NCBI RefSeq assembly: GCF_048771995.1
Contig: NC_133026.1
Coordinates: 101,339,001-101,403,000, forward strand
Reading direction: 5' to 3'
DNA length: 64,000 nucleotides
DNA from: Taeniopygia guttata
Taxonomy: Eukaryota > Chordata > Aves > Passeriformes > Estrildidae
Under the pieces are notes generated by a model. It saw only the letters and a program-made list of their open reading frames with translations. It was not told where the DNA came from and did not search any database. Shown in pieces: positions 1-13,295 of the stretch (the first letter of the stretch is position 1; each line of letters starts with the position of its first letter). The position numbers were made by a program, and so were the translations under genes.

Positions 1-2499
1 TTAACATATTTCAATGGAAGCACATTTAAAAAAAAGATGGTTATTTGGAATTGTCACGCATTACAGTGAATACAAATACACTTTTATAAATGAATAAAAT
101 GCTAAAGCTTCTTATGTTAGGATCTGTCACTCAGTCTCAGTGGAACTTTATCCTCTTCGTAAAGGCTTAAATTTTCTACCAAAATAAATATAAATCAGCA
201 CCTCATTCTAAGTCATTGAAATGGTGGTTTGCTTTGCTTTTCTTGACAAAAATCAGATGGGATCCAGCTAGCAAGCTGGTGCTAAATGTCTTAATGGTGA
301 GACTAATTACCTCTAATCATTTCAAACCCTGAGCCACTCCTACATAAAAAGGGAAAAACCAGGCATTGCTGTCTGCACCTTTCTGAGAAAAAAGTGTCTT
401 TGGGCACAAAGCCCAGTGGAGGCGACAGCCTTGGAAAGAGGGGCCAGAAGAAATAATACAGTAAGTTTAGCCTAGCCTGAAAATGTTCTTTGTCCTGGTG
501 GGGACCATGCAAGGCTCAGAAGGATGCTCCTGTGACCCTACAGGCATGCCTTAACCTAACTGGAAAGATGCACAGGAAGCAGGGAGGAAAATGACAGATA
601 GTCCCTCCCATCATGGTGTGTGATAGGTTGTGCAAGTAAGCAGAGTGGTGCTGATCAGGAGCTGCAGAAAGGCTTTGAGAAGCTGTCTGGCAGGAAGAAG
701 TGAGTGTGTTGTGTATGATGGCTTGCTCCCAGGAAGAGGGCCCTCAATCTCTTTTCCAATGAGGATATTTTATAGAAAGTCATAGCAAATATCAGGCCAG
801 GCATCAGACAGTTCTGTGGTCTCACTGTCCTCAGATTTCAGAAATAGTGTGTATAGGCCATTTTGCTATTTACACTGGAAATCACAGCTTCCTAGCAGAG
901 ACTGAGAAGGTTAAGTGAGATTTTTTTATCTTCTCTGGGAGTCCTGCTGGGCTGAGGTCCATGGTCTGCATGCAGGTGTTGATAGCGTCTCTGTTTGACA
1001 AGGAGACAGCAGATAGAAATCAAAATGGTTTTTCATTGTGAATGTGCTTTGTGACCACAGCCTCTGCAGTATGCATGAACCATCTCTGATCTTGTAACAA
1101 TAAGATGTAGAGAAAAATTTCCTTTGGAAAAACCCCAAAATTAACAGAGCTTTTAAAGTCAAGTGTCTATGCTTTTGCCCTGCTTCTTTCAGTTATTGTA
1201 AGAGTTGATAAAGACGCATTTGCTTCTCCCCTTCCCTCCCTCTTTCAGCTCTTCTTTCTTCCTGCTCTTCAAGCTCTGCTAGGGCCTGTCTGCTGTGCCT
1301 GAAGTACTCTTGCATTTTACTGCTTCCAAACAGCACTTAGGAAAAAGTTTCTGGACCAGAAAAAAGTGAATGGAAAGAAGGGGAACAAGGTATGTGTTAC
1401 AGGCGATTGTTTTCAAACTTTTCTGTCCCCTACAACACCATGCAATGAGATATTGATTATCCACATTAACAGAGACTTAAAACAGCTTGTATAAAGCAAA
1501 AATATAGCTAATGAAAACCATATGGCAATTAGGCTACCAGAACATTGAGTGAAAAAGTAATGGGGAAGGGAAATAAGGTCAGAAAAACTCTCAAGCCCCT
1601 TTAAACTGGGCTGTAAAATTATTGATTCCACTCTTCCTTCTCTGTGGGCTTCCAGAAGAAAATTTTGTCCACATTCAGCAAACAGCCACTGCAGGTTAAG
1701 TTGCCCAGTGGCCAGCCCTGAGGGACAATACCTGAAATCACAGTAGATGAATGCCTGTTAAAGCTTGAAAGTGAAACATCCCACCTGCTTAATTCCTTGG
1801 CTGAGAAATGAAAAACCTGGAATCAGAACAAGTTCCTGACTCATGAACTGAAAATGAGCACCTTTCGAGCAGTTCATTATTTCCAGGTGCTTTTCTCACC
1901 TGGAAGATAGACCTGAAGAAGTTCATTGACCAAGATGTGTCAGAATATCTCATTTGTTTGCAAGTTTATCCTGACCTAGTACACTCAATTTCTCAGTGAA
2001 AGGAAATAGGAAATAATTCCTATTTAAAATGTTTCTCTCAAAACCCACTGTCTGCTGATAATTTGATCAAGACACAAAAATCCCATTTCTGTTTGGGAAC
2101 ATTAAGTGCGACACTACGGGATTAAAAACAAAGACTTTGTAGTGCATCATGAGATGGATCCTGGGATTTTAGGACATGGCAAAAACATTTGGAGAACTTA
2201 GATGCAAAGCTATTGGGAGGGAAAGCAGTAATAAAGAATCTTACAATGGTAGGACTGAAACCACCAGATTCCCCATGTCTTATGGGTCCCTTGGGATGTC
2301 ACTTGTCTTAAAATCTAGCTTACTGATTCTCACTGTGGGAGAATTCTGCATCTTCTTCTTACCTGCCATGGCTGTCAGAGTTTGTCTTCTGGTGAGTCTA
2401 ATATCAGACTGTTGTTCAGTAATGAAATACTAAGTGGAAAAAAACTCCATACATCTCTGGGCGATAGAAAACCTCAAGGGAAAAAAAAATCTGTGCACG
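1..2499. other. Intergenic, no gene seen
   Basis: Open frames here are at most 85 codons and resemble no protein I know. No clear repeat family or RNA gene is recognisable. Confidence 0.6.
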
Positions 2500-2880
2500 T
2501 TCACAAAGAACAAATTGTACCACCCAAGCTAGATTATTTTTTGATAGAATTACTAAACTAATGGATGATGGGAATGAAATCGATTAAGCGGTTCTGAGCT
2601 TTCAGTAAGGGTTTTGATATGGTGTGTCACAAAATCTGGTGTGAAAAATGAGTAGCCATCTGAGCTGCAAAGAAACTGTCATGGATTGAATCAAGGACTT
2701 AAGGGGAGGGAGAGAAAGTTCAAAAAATAAATGGCAATGACAAACCAGAAGGACGTATTTGCTCTGGGCTCTCCAAAAATCTGGTGTTCATTTCACTGGT
2801 ATTTCATGCTCTATTAGGGAGCTGTTACAAAAGGTGGAGGTGACAATAAATTAGGAGGTTCAACTGAGTTAGAAATATGA
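2500..2880 (+). repeat. Decayed LINE (CR1-like) reverse-transcriptase relic
   Basis: The stretch TTGATAGAATTACTAAACTA, ATGGATGATGGGAATGAAAT and TTCAGTAAGGGTTTTGATAT corresponds to the RT block D-R-I-T-x-L-x-D-x-G-N-x-x-D...F-S-K-A-F-D in CR1-type LINEs. A later GTGACAATAAATTAGGAGG corresponds to the D-D-T-K-L-G-G block. The reading frame is broken by stops and shifts, so it codes for nothing. It is independent of the 3'-end CR1 copies listed elsewhere. Confidence 0.7.
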
Positions 2881-5800
2881 GCAAGAATTAGTAGAAAGAT
2901 GAATTTCCCCTCAGCCTCAGATTCACTCAACATCACTGCCACACATGCACTCCAGACCCCCCAGAAAATATCGAATCGCACCTATTATGGGAGAAAGGGA
3001 GGGAAACACAGCAGGACTGGAATGTGTGCCCAGAAGGAGTGGCATGGTGAGTTCAGTGCAGACCTTAGCAGAGAGACCTCCTGACCACCTGACTGCATCC
3101 AGCTGGTGACCTTCTGGGCTGTGGATTTTGGTTCTCTCACAGCTTGCTTTGCCTGACAGCTGTACTCTGCTTGGAAGGCTGAAAAAACAGCAGAGACCTA
3201 CAGAGATGGGAATTGAAAAAAAAAAAGAAAAATCGGCAACCTGACTCACATAGCACAGAAAAAGGTTATTTTAAGGAATGTGCAGGAATGTTTCATATCA
3301 TGTCACAGGAAGATCTTGTCTGCACACTGATGAAACTAGGCTTCAAATTCAGATTTGCTGTACTGATTTTTACTCCAGTTTCTGTGTCTCTTCAATAATA
3401 ACCCAGGGAATTGAAGGTGACACAATCAAGCTAAAGGACCAGCAAGGGTCCATGACATAGCCTAGGACAGATCCCTAAGTCCTGAGTGCCAACATCAGAT
3501 TTTTCTACCTGGTTATAAGCACTTAACTCCCTCCCACCCTCTTAGTATTAGCATTTACTTCTAAATGTTGTTGGATGAAACTACTTGAAGACCTGGAAAT
3601 CACCTTTTATTCCTGTATATGCATTGTAGTAATTTCTATTCTGAATGTCTCAGACCTTCTGTGACTCATTTTCTCAGGTGATTTCGGATTTTTGAGCAAG
3701 TGAAGTAGTGAGCATGAGTGATAGCAAAACTTTGCCAAACAGAGAGGCTAATTTTCTTCTGTTACAGAGATGAATGTCATTCTTTTTGGATACAAAAGAA
3801 ATCTCCTGGTTAATGAACTTTGCTCTGACACTGTGTGGGAATGGCTCCAGACTGTTGTTATTCTCTCTCTTTCCCCAGAATCGCTTTGCTCAGCAGCTGT
3901 TTGTAGGATACTGAATAAGCCAAGGAGCCGCGCCAGTTCCTGCTGAGAATTAGTGATCAGCTCTTGTGCTGGGGGAAAAGGCAATAGGAACTGAGCCCTT
4001 CTGAGGGGAAAGCTGCCTTGTTAAAGTCCTCTCAGCTGCTGCCAAAACCAACAAGGCAAACAGCCCTCATGGGCATCTGTGAACCCATGGGGTGGAGAGG
4101 TCTTTGCTGGTGGCGCAGTCCACTGGCTGAGAACACCTGTGGTTTGAAGGAGCCAGCAGTCCTTTCTGATTAACAACCTCCTACAAAGCACATTTTCATC
4201 TAATTTACCTCTTTTGGCTTTCAAATAAGCAAGTAATGTCACACCTGCTAAGCAGCTAGAATTATGCAGCATCATAAATTAAACTTTTTAATTTGCCAAG
4301 ATTCCTGGCTTATACCGTTTATCATTCAGAGTTATCCTTCAGAGAGGCAGGAGTGTTTCCTGCATGGCTGCATGTGAGCAGGGAATCTTTTTCCCCAGTC
4401 CTGCAGCACAAGAGGAGACACGGGTGGCAGTGAGCAGGGGGTGCCAGCACTAGGAGGTCTCCAGAAGGATTCATCATTAGCAAAGTCATTAACCCAGGAC
4501 ACTTGTGTGGCAGTGCTGTGTTTTGCACCATGTACTCCCACAGCTGCTGGAGGCTGAGTGGCTGGCGAGGTCCTGCTGTTTGGGTCCCTGTGGCGAAGAC
4601 CAGAGCCCTCTGTGGCTCAGGCACTTTTGGTCAGCAGGGCAGCACCGAGGAGCCATCAGCTTTGCAGCTGTCTGGTACTCTGAGTAGTCCTTACAAACAG
4701 GAGCATGATGCTCACATTAGCACTGCTGTTCCAGCTGAGTAGGCTGGTATCAACTTCACACATTCTGCTGTGCAGGAAAGGAAAGTGTCCTTATGAAGCT
4801 GGGTATTTTTGGCCTTCCTCTTCCTGTCCCTCAAGGCCCTTTGGACTCAAGGCCCAAAGCTGTTTAACACATGAGAGAGGAAAACATTGAACAGTAAATG
4901 CATTTCACTGATAGAATCTGGCTTTGGAAATTATTATATCTTGAAAATTATTTAATGCAGTGAGTATCTGTTGGAAAAGTATTGATGAGACTGGGTTTTA
5001 CATAAAAGCGCAGAGTGGTGCTGCTGCTTAGCACGAGGGAATTAGCACTGCTCCTTCCCTGGAGGAGAAATCAGAAATGTGAGCTAGTCCCAGGTCTGGT
5101 AATTGCAGAAAAATGGGGTGACTGTATTATCTTTTCCAGTGATATTTTTCAATGGCCTTTTTCCTAAAGCTGATTCCTTCTCATTGTTTGGAGAATCATG
5201 GTAGGTTCTTCTCTTCAACAATAAATAGACCTAATCATGGACTAGAACAGTTTGAGGTCTGGGAATGTGCAGTGAAAACACTAAAGTGGAAAAATAATTT
5301 CCTTTCGAAGAAATATTAGAAGGAACAATAAATTGTTTTTTGAGCAAATCTATGAAGAGCTACCACGGCAGCAAGTAATACAAATGAGTCAAACTGCTCA
5401 TAAGCATTTAACCTTTTTCATAAGTGAAAAATTTATATCAAATTAGATACAGATATATGTGGATGTCCTTAAGGAATAGTAACTGCATTTAAAGAACTTA
5501 ACCCAAAAATAGTAGCGCACATAGTCTAGATGTTATAGCATCACAAACAGATGCTAGGAGATGAGGGTGATTGGTGGTACCTTGCAGAGAGAGAAAGAGC
5601 GAGCTTAATTTGGATGCTATCCCTTCCTTCTGTACAACAGACACATAGCTGCTCAAAAACAAGTTGGGAAGGAGCCAAGAAGAGCAGCAGTCAATGGCAT
5701 GGACTCCCTAAAGGGAAAACAAACTTCACTAACTGTGAACAGCACAGCTCAGCTTTCCTTCTCTGCCATTGGCTTTGCTGGGGCCAGCAGCTCAATTCTG

Positions 5801-8800
5801 GGCCAGAGGGCAGAAGGGGGATTTCTTCTGGAAAGCCTTCTCCCAAAGAGATCCTGGGCTTGTCAAGGGAAGAGCAAAAGAGCTGTGATGGCTCAGAAAA
5901 GCACCTGCTTATATGAGACACCAAAACTCTCTTTGCTATCATGCAATCAGGACAATCCATGGAGGTTTTATTTGTCTTTCGGAGGAAAGACAAACTTTTA
6001 GGTCAAACGTGCACATTGCCTATGCAATACTGACAAAGAATCTTTTACTCTTTATCCCTACTGTTAAGGGATATAAAAATCCTTTGTTTAAATGAAGACT
6101 ACATTATTGCTGTTCACATCTAAATTAAAGTGTGGAGACCAAGCCTGGAGTTGTTACACACATCTCTCCCCAGAGAACTTAGCCATATTTATTCAGTGTA
6201 GGGACAGATGTGGGAGGCTCAGGGTCTGTAATAAGCATATCCATTCCTTTCTCAGCAATGGGAATGCAGCCTATGGGTAGGAGACTGTGTCTTGCTCCAG
6301 CTGGGCCTGGAGCAGCAATGCCACTAACTCCAAGTCCAGTAGGAACAGCTCATCCCCACAGGTCAGTAGAGTTAAATGTCTTGTGGAAGCCCAGTCAGTT
6401 GGATACTGCATCACCATGTGAATCGTATTTAGAACTTTACACCTGTGAGTTATAATAAAAAAATATGCTAACATATACATCAACAAGGTATGATTTGTGA
6501 TGGTAATCACTTTCCCATCTATAAATTTACTGACAAAATACATCACATAATTTATGGAATTGCTTTAGTGCTCACATCACAAACAGCATCTCCTGATTGG
6601 TTCAGTTCAGTGCCATATGTTATAGAGAAAATATTTATATACTCAATGAAGATGTAAGTTTTAAGGAAACCTTGAGAAAATGATAAAATTATAAACATGT
6701 TTTATGTCTGTTGAACACAGAATTTATATTTGTAATCTTATCTGAGTTGTGTTACAACAGACAGCTTGTCTTTTGTTTTCACCCCTTAAGGCTTTCTTCA
6801 AATATTCCCATACTAGAAATGTTTTCTGAAGCTCTACAACCAGACAATTAAGTGAGTACAAAGAGCACAATAATTACTGCACACAGTAAGTATCGTGTTG
6901 TGTGTGGTAATGCCTTTCTTCCTTTCAGTTTTTCTTATCTAGAGACAAGTTTCACTGACAGACTGGCTTCTGAGTCCATATTCAGTTCAGTTAGTATCAG
7001 TTTCAAGAGAATATTGCTTCAGAAGATACATAAATGCAAATGCTTGAAGGCTGGAAAGAGTTAAAATGATCTAGGAATTTTTCATTCCCACTAATTGATG
7101 AGAGCATTTAAATTTTAAACTCTCCTGCTATGTATGTATTTAAACTCCATTTCATTAGTTGTTTATGTTGTATTATCATACAGCATGTCACTTTAAACAG
7201 GTTTGTCCTTTCTGAAAGAATTTAGGTGTAAAATATGCAAAAAGAGAAAAGAGGTGATGGTAGCCCATGTTACAGGGACACCATCATTGTCAGTTTGTGG
7301 AGGCAGACAGACCTCTTCAAGATGACTTACCCCATGGCCATGGAAAAACAGTTTTGGGGCAGGCAGGCTTCTAGCAAGGTCCTCAGATGGCCATGATGAG
7401 TCAGAGCCTTGGCACATGGATTATATTTGTAATACAGATTTCTGACTGTCCTGGTAGATATTGGCCAAGTTGGCCAAGCTTTTTTTCTTTCCTACCTCCT
7501 TTCCAGAGAGAACTGAAGATGCATTTAACTGCTGCCAACTTTGTTAGCTGATTGATGGTCTTTCTGGCCTGGCTGAGCACTGCTCTGAAGGTTAGGTTTT
7601 CTGAAAGCAGAAGGAAAATCCCCCCATGAACACTCTGGCACTTGTAGAACAAGCAATTTGTCTGACTGGCTGCTGTATGTATTAATATTTGAAGTTAATT
7701 TGTCTGCTTGAATAATCTGGTGCCAAATCATGTAGCCATTTATCAGTTGTAAAGAGAAGACACTGCTCTTGCCCAACCACTTCTAGAAAAACCACTATAA
7801 CCTTGGAACATTTGACACAGCTGATCATGGCTGATTGCTAACAAGAAGTATTTAGTAGTCTTATGATCAAGGTTGGACTAAATTATATCTTCATTGTCCA
7901 GAAGAAATGTAACATATGATTTTGTAGTTGTATTAGCAGTGCCAATGATGCAACGGTATCCAAGTCTTCCTAAGAGTCTCAGCTAAATGGAAATCTCATG
8001 CAACAAGTACATGCATTGCAAGAGAGCATTCTCAGCAGAAGTCTTGGGAGGGGAGAGGATGCTCTATTTAAAAGCATGGTAGGTAAATGCCACCCAAAGC
8101 AATACAACTCTTCCCATCTTCATCAGATGATGCCTTGCCCCCAGCTGAACTGCTGACAGATGGTGGGATGGCAAACAGGAGAGCAATGCTGCCAGCAGGA
8201 ATGTGAGAGCCTTCACCGGAGGACATGGGTTTGGCAAAGCTGCCTGTCAAACCAGCCACAGGGTGACAACTTAAGTGTTGTCAGATACCCAGAATGGAAG
8301 TCAGAATGATTTGGCAAGAGGGAAGCTTGGCAATCGGAAGGGAGGACGGAAGAGAGGAATGCCAACAGAAGGAGAGAAATGCTCTATTGGACCAGCAGGC
8401 TTTGTCATCTGATAGAAAGACAGTACAGTTTAATATATCAAAACCTTTCATTTACTAAATCAAAGGCTTTTATTCAAATAAATTACAGCAGCACTCGGAG
8501 CTGAGCTCTTTTGGCTGTCATGCTGAGCTGTAGCTCCATGCAAGGCTGTCTAAAGAAGGCAGAATTGATGTTGCATTTCATTTGTTGATTGTCAATGGAA
8601 GAGATACAGATTTGTGCATGTGCTATTTTCTTGCTAGGTCTCGACAGAGGTTGCTACAGTCAGGCTTGAAGAATCAGAACGTGAAAAGTATCTAGTTTGG
8701 CTGATGGCTTGTATTTTGCTCGCATCCTACCAAGAAAAAACCCATTCTGAATAAAATGAAGCAAAAGTATTGCAAGACATTGGCAGATGGTTCTTTAACA

Positions 8801-10029
8801 GTGCTGTCTCTATGGATTTGCTTAAAATCTGGTTTTCAGATGTAGACTATAATAATTCCAAAACATAGAGCTGCAATCCGTGACTGCAATTCAGTGTGGT
8901 TGAATCTGTGCTGATCCCTGTGTAACAGCAAAACTATATTTTGGTTTATGTGGTGTGCAATACTGATTAAATTCCTGTCCATGTCCAACAAAGGTAATGT
9001 CCCTTATGACTGGGTGTGCAAGAGTTTCCCAGGCATTCCTACCTAACTGTGCAGACTGGAGAACACTGAGATAACGAAATCTTCAAGGACCAACATAAAA
9101 TGTCATCCCACTGTCTCATGTGGCAAGGCAGTAACTATATTTCACTCCCAAGACTTTTCATTCATATTATAGGCTGATTCTTATATACCATATAAATCAG
9201 AATTTCAAGAGGACACAACAGCAGGTTAGTTCTCTATGAATTCAGCTCAACTTTTAAGGTTACAAATACAGAGTGTAGTGAGATTGCATACATACCAGAG
9301 TCTCTTCAGAGGCTGTCATTGTAAACTTCATATGAGAAAGGAGTGTGAAGTACGTGATCCAGCATGGTGCTCTCTCCCTTCTGAGTTATCTGAAAGTAAT
9401 AGTTTCTGGAGGAGCAACTCATCAGGGTCAAATGCCACCTCCTTGTACAGTGTCTACAGTTGCGCAGCCTGGAAGCTCTCAGGAACTGCTCTGCTGCACT
9501 TGTAACATTCATTCATGGCATAGCAAAAAGCACTGGCAGAGGGGTTTTAGTAGTTTTAAGTGCTGGTTATAGACATTGTTTAAAATGGACTGAATACTAC
9601 AGTACAAAATACTACAGTACAGATAGAGAGGGCCAAACTTCTGCCCCAAATTTTCTGCCACACACAGTTGTGGCATAAAAACTTCCATGTTTTTATCACT
9701 TTGAATGAGTGGGCCAATCTGCTCCATCAATTTAGGTTCATTTTTAAAATGTGCTCTTAATGACACACATCATGTGCTTGAGCACATACACAACCCTATC
9801 CATTTTATGACAAGTAAGCTCCTATGTAAAGTTTTTTGTGGAAGCATATTGTTGACTTATGCCTGTAGACCTTAGTCCTATGAACCTTTATGTGCTGTGG
9901 TGGACTGACACCAGCCAGCAATTAAGTCTCCACAAAGACACTTGCACTGTCCTTCCAGACTGTGGCAACAGCAAGGGCAAAAGCATGATAAACATGTGAG
10001 TTGACATAAAAAGAGTTCAAGAAGTGAAG
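2881..10029. other. Intergenic, no gene seen
   Basis: Unique-looking sequence. A GC-richer pocket at about 4330-4870 and another at 5690-5900 carry overlapping open frames of up to 121 codons on both strands, none recognisable. An 8-bp inverted repeat (TGCTCCAG / CTGGAGCA) lies at 6293-6314, and a 14-bp direct repeat (AATACTACAGTACA) at 9593-9606 and 9608-9621. Confidence 0.6.
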
Positions 10030-10445
10030 GAAAGTGGAAGAAGAAAGGGGAAAAAAGGCTTCAAACAATGAACATAAAAGCATTCACTCAGCACCTCCCA
10101 CAGACAGACCAATGCCCAGCCAGTCTCCTAGCAATTGCTTCCCCCTCCTCCATCCCCCTTTTGTTGTTGAGTGTGATGATATGTTGTATAGGACATACTG
10201 TCTTGGGTCAGGGGAACTCATCTGCCCCAGCTGTGTTCCCTCCCACTCTGACTGATCTTGATAACCCCAGACTGCTTGCTGGAGCACAGGCAGAGTGAGA
10301 AACAGAAGTTTTGGATGTTGTGCAAACACATCAGCAATAGCTAAAATATTGGTGTGCTATCAACATTGCTTTATCACAAGTACAAAACACAACACCATAT
10401 GGGCTGCTGTGAAGAAAATTAACTTCATCCCAAACAAACTCAATA
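10030..10445 (+). repeat. Decayed avian LTR-retrotransposon-type interspersed repeat
   Basis: The order CACCTCCCACAGACAGACCA, ATGCCCAGCCAGTC, TTGTTGTTGAGTGTGATGAT, CAGCTGTGTTCCCTCCC, CAGCAATAGCTAAAATATTG, GTGCTATCAACATTG, AAAACACAACACCATA and GAAGAAAATTAACTTCATCC matches a repeat I remember from many bird genomes, which I associate with endogenous-retrovirus LTRs. The family name is uncertain. It is diverged and carries no gene. Confidence 0.6.
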
Positions 10446-12871
10446 TAGCATCATGACAGGACATGCAGAAGGACCAATGAACTCATATATGGATAATGTA
10501 TATATCAGAATGATTTTTTTGTGTATGTTGGACTAGACAAGAGGATATGGATGTAAATGTTTGTAGGACTGAGAGTTCTGATTGCATTTACTCAGGTCTG
10601 GCAGCAGTATTAATGTATGTCTAGCATGAAACAGGCTTTAATTGTAATCCCTGAGCACATCATCACCAAGACCATCAATTGCTAGAAATATCACAACTGT
10701 AGAGAACAATTAAAAATCTTCTAGCTGCTACTAGAAACATGTCAATACAAGAGTCTCAGAAGTAAAAATACCATAGCTTGGAAAGACTGTCAGGGAATGT
10801 GAGATATTAATCTCCCCTGCCATATTCCAGACAAGCTACAGCAAGTATCATTCTCACTCTTCATATCCAAGGCCCCTCTTTTCTCTGGCTTTGTACATTG
10901 AATCCTACCAGCAATATTAAAAAAATTAAAATCATGGCAGGGTGTTAGTAGACCCCAGCCCCAGCCCCCTTCAGCCTCAGATTTTCCTTACACTTCTCTC
11001 AAGTCATATTATTGATAAAGAACAGCACGTGCTGTGGTGACAGGACTGGAAGGAAGTGGGAGCACCAGAGGGCACTCCATCTTCCAGGAAGGCTCCTGGA
11101 GGTAGAGGTGTGACAGGCTTGCCCTGAGAGTAGGTAAAAATATGGAGAGACAGACTGGAGGAAGTGTGGGGAGCAGGAAGCGGCTTTCACGCTTGAAGCA
11201 GACCAGGTGAGTCGGGAGAAATAACCAAGGCAGGAGCTGCTTTTTCATCCTTCCACAGAGAAATCTGCTTGGAAATAGCAGCAGGAGTGAAGAAGGCATT
11301 TTGCTGCTGCTGTTTCTTGCAGCTTGCAAAGGGTTGATAAGGCCTTAGAAAGGTTTTTCCATTAAAGTGGGCTAGGATGCTGAAGAGGGATGCTGGCTGC
11401 TGGGCAGGGCTGTGCAGAACAATCTCCTTCATGCCAGTGGTGTAAGGAAAGCTCCCACAGGAGGAGCATATGAATGGCTGAGGCAATGCAAATGCACCCA
11501 TCAGTTTATAATTTCACGATATAGACAAAGGTCTAAGCTACAAAAACCAACCAAAAAAATGGGTTCCATTAGAAACAGCATTATTTTTCACATGGTCTGT
11601 TGGGTTTTAGTGGTAGTGTGCCCAATAAATCCAAAATGATATGACCAATCATTCTGTTACGGTGATCTGCGTATATAGCTTGCTTCCTCTGAAAGCTAAT
11701 GCACAAATACTTTAAGAAGTTACTTTGGGAGGCAGAGCAAAGTTTTCTGATTTCTTTTGAATCAGAAAACTAATGAGGCTGTAAAACCTCAAGTAAACTT
11801 TAAATTTACTTAATTTCTTGAGTCAGTCTTGATATGGGGGAGGGAGCAGGGGGAAAAGAGACAAGACACAAAACAGCCACGAAATGAGACTCAGAAGATG
11901 ATCCTACTGAGTTTTGGAGTGAGCAATGCCAAAAGCTTTATGCTTGCTACTGCCATTACAGCTTACCCAGACATTCTCAAAGGAAGACACTTGAATACCT
12001 GTTGCTGGAAGTGTCAAATTATCTCCATTGCCACATCTCAAAGAACAAAGGTCTGTTTGTGTCTTTGCTACGTGTTATTAAAGCATTGTGAGGGGGCTCA
12101 TACAGTCAGATCTGGGGACAGACCCACATACAATGAAACTAAGAGAAAACATTTCAGAGATATTAAAGATGAGCAAGAACCAGATAAAGGAGATACCCTA
12201 AATGGTCTTCATGATACATTACACCTTCAGATCAAGTCTGTGTGGCACAGACACCTTTTTGAAACACACTATGTAGAGCTGAGTAAGAAGTTTTTTCTAT
12301 TTTATTTTTCATCTTACTAGCTATAGACCTTAAACTGTTAGTACTCCATAAAGGTATCCTGCCAAGGACAGACTAATTTTGCTGACAAAGAAGCCCAGGA
12401 AGCTGTCAGGAGTATTGCTGTTATAAAGATACAGATTACCTGCATGCTATCACCTCTCTCACCATCCCCACTGCTGCTCTTTTGGAACAGCTTAGCAAAA
12501 ATCACCTACCTCAAGTTCTGTACAGACAGTGAGTTGGGTGATAAAATAAATGGCAAACCATTCAAAGTATCTCTTTATTAATTTATATTCTGCTGATAGA
12601 CAGGTATACTGGGCATTTAAGAAAGCATCCCTCCCTCCGTTCCAGACTGGGACTGATGTCCTCCAAAATTCTGCAGCTCTACTGGGCCTGTATTTATGCA
12701 ACTTTCTTTTGAAAAAGGAGGTTAGATTATGAACACTTACAATGGCTGTGACTGCTGTTTTCTTAGTTTCCTCTAAAATGTCACCCTCCAGGTAACTTTC
12801 AGAGTTCTGGAATATCAACCCCTCATGTTCATATCTTCTTTCTCCTCCTTTCTGATTCCAAACTCCTGAAT
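10446..12871. other. Intergenic, no gene seen
   Basis: Holds an open frame of 163 codons at 11829-12320 (+). Its translation has no domain, signal or membrane segment I recognise, and it has no neighbouring exon-like sequence; I do not call it a gene. The rest is unassigned. Confidence 0.55.
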
Positions 12872-13295
12872 GAATGGTGTGGGTTGGAACACACTAGTCC
12901 AACCCTGCTGCCATGGGCAGGAACACCCTCCACTAGATACAAGTTGAGAAGAACCTCATCCAACACATCCTTGGATGTTTCCAGGAATGGTAATCTGCCA
13001 CCTCTCTGGGCAACCTGTTCCAGCATTTTTCCATCCTCACTGGAAAAAATTTCTTCCATCTAATCTAAATAGTCCCTCTTTTTGTTTAAAACCATTACTC
13101 TCCATCCTATTACAACAGGCCCTGCTACAAAGTCTGTCACCATCTTTCCTGTAGACTAGCCCTGAAGTACTGAAAAGCTGCCATGAGGTCTCCATGGAGC
13201 CTTCTCTTCTCCAGAGAACACCACCACCTCTCTCAGCCTTTTCTTATTGGAGAGGTGCTTCAACCATGTGACTTCATCTGAAGTCCTCATCTGTT
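12872..13295 (-). repeat. CR1 retrotransposon fragment (3' part)
   Basis: On the plus strand this reads the complement of the familiar CR1 3' region: GGTTGGAACACACTAGTCC, then CTCTGGGCAACCTGTTCCAG, then GAGCCTTCTCTTCTCC and CTCTCTCAGCC. The element's 3' end is near 12872. It is moderately diverged and lies intergenic, downstream of PTPRM. The 5' truncation is typical of CR1. Confidence 0.9.

Noticed and set aside
11829..12320. 163-codon open frame, plus strand
   Set aside because: No recognisable domain, no exon partners, and ordinary AT-rich intergenic composition. Expected occasionally by chance in 64 kb.
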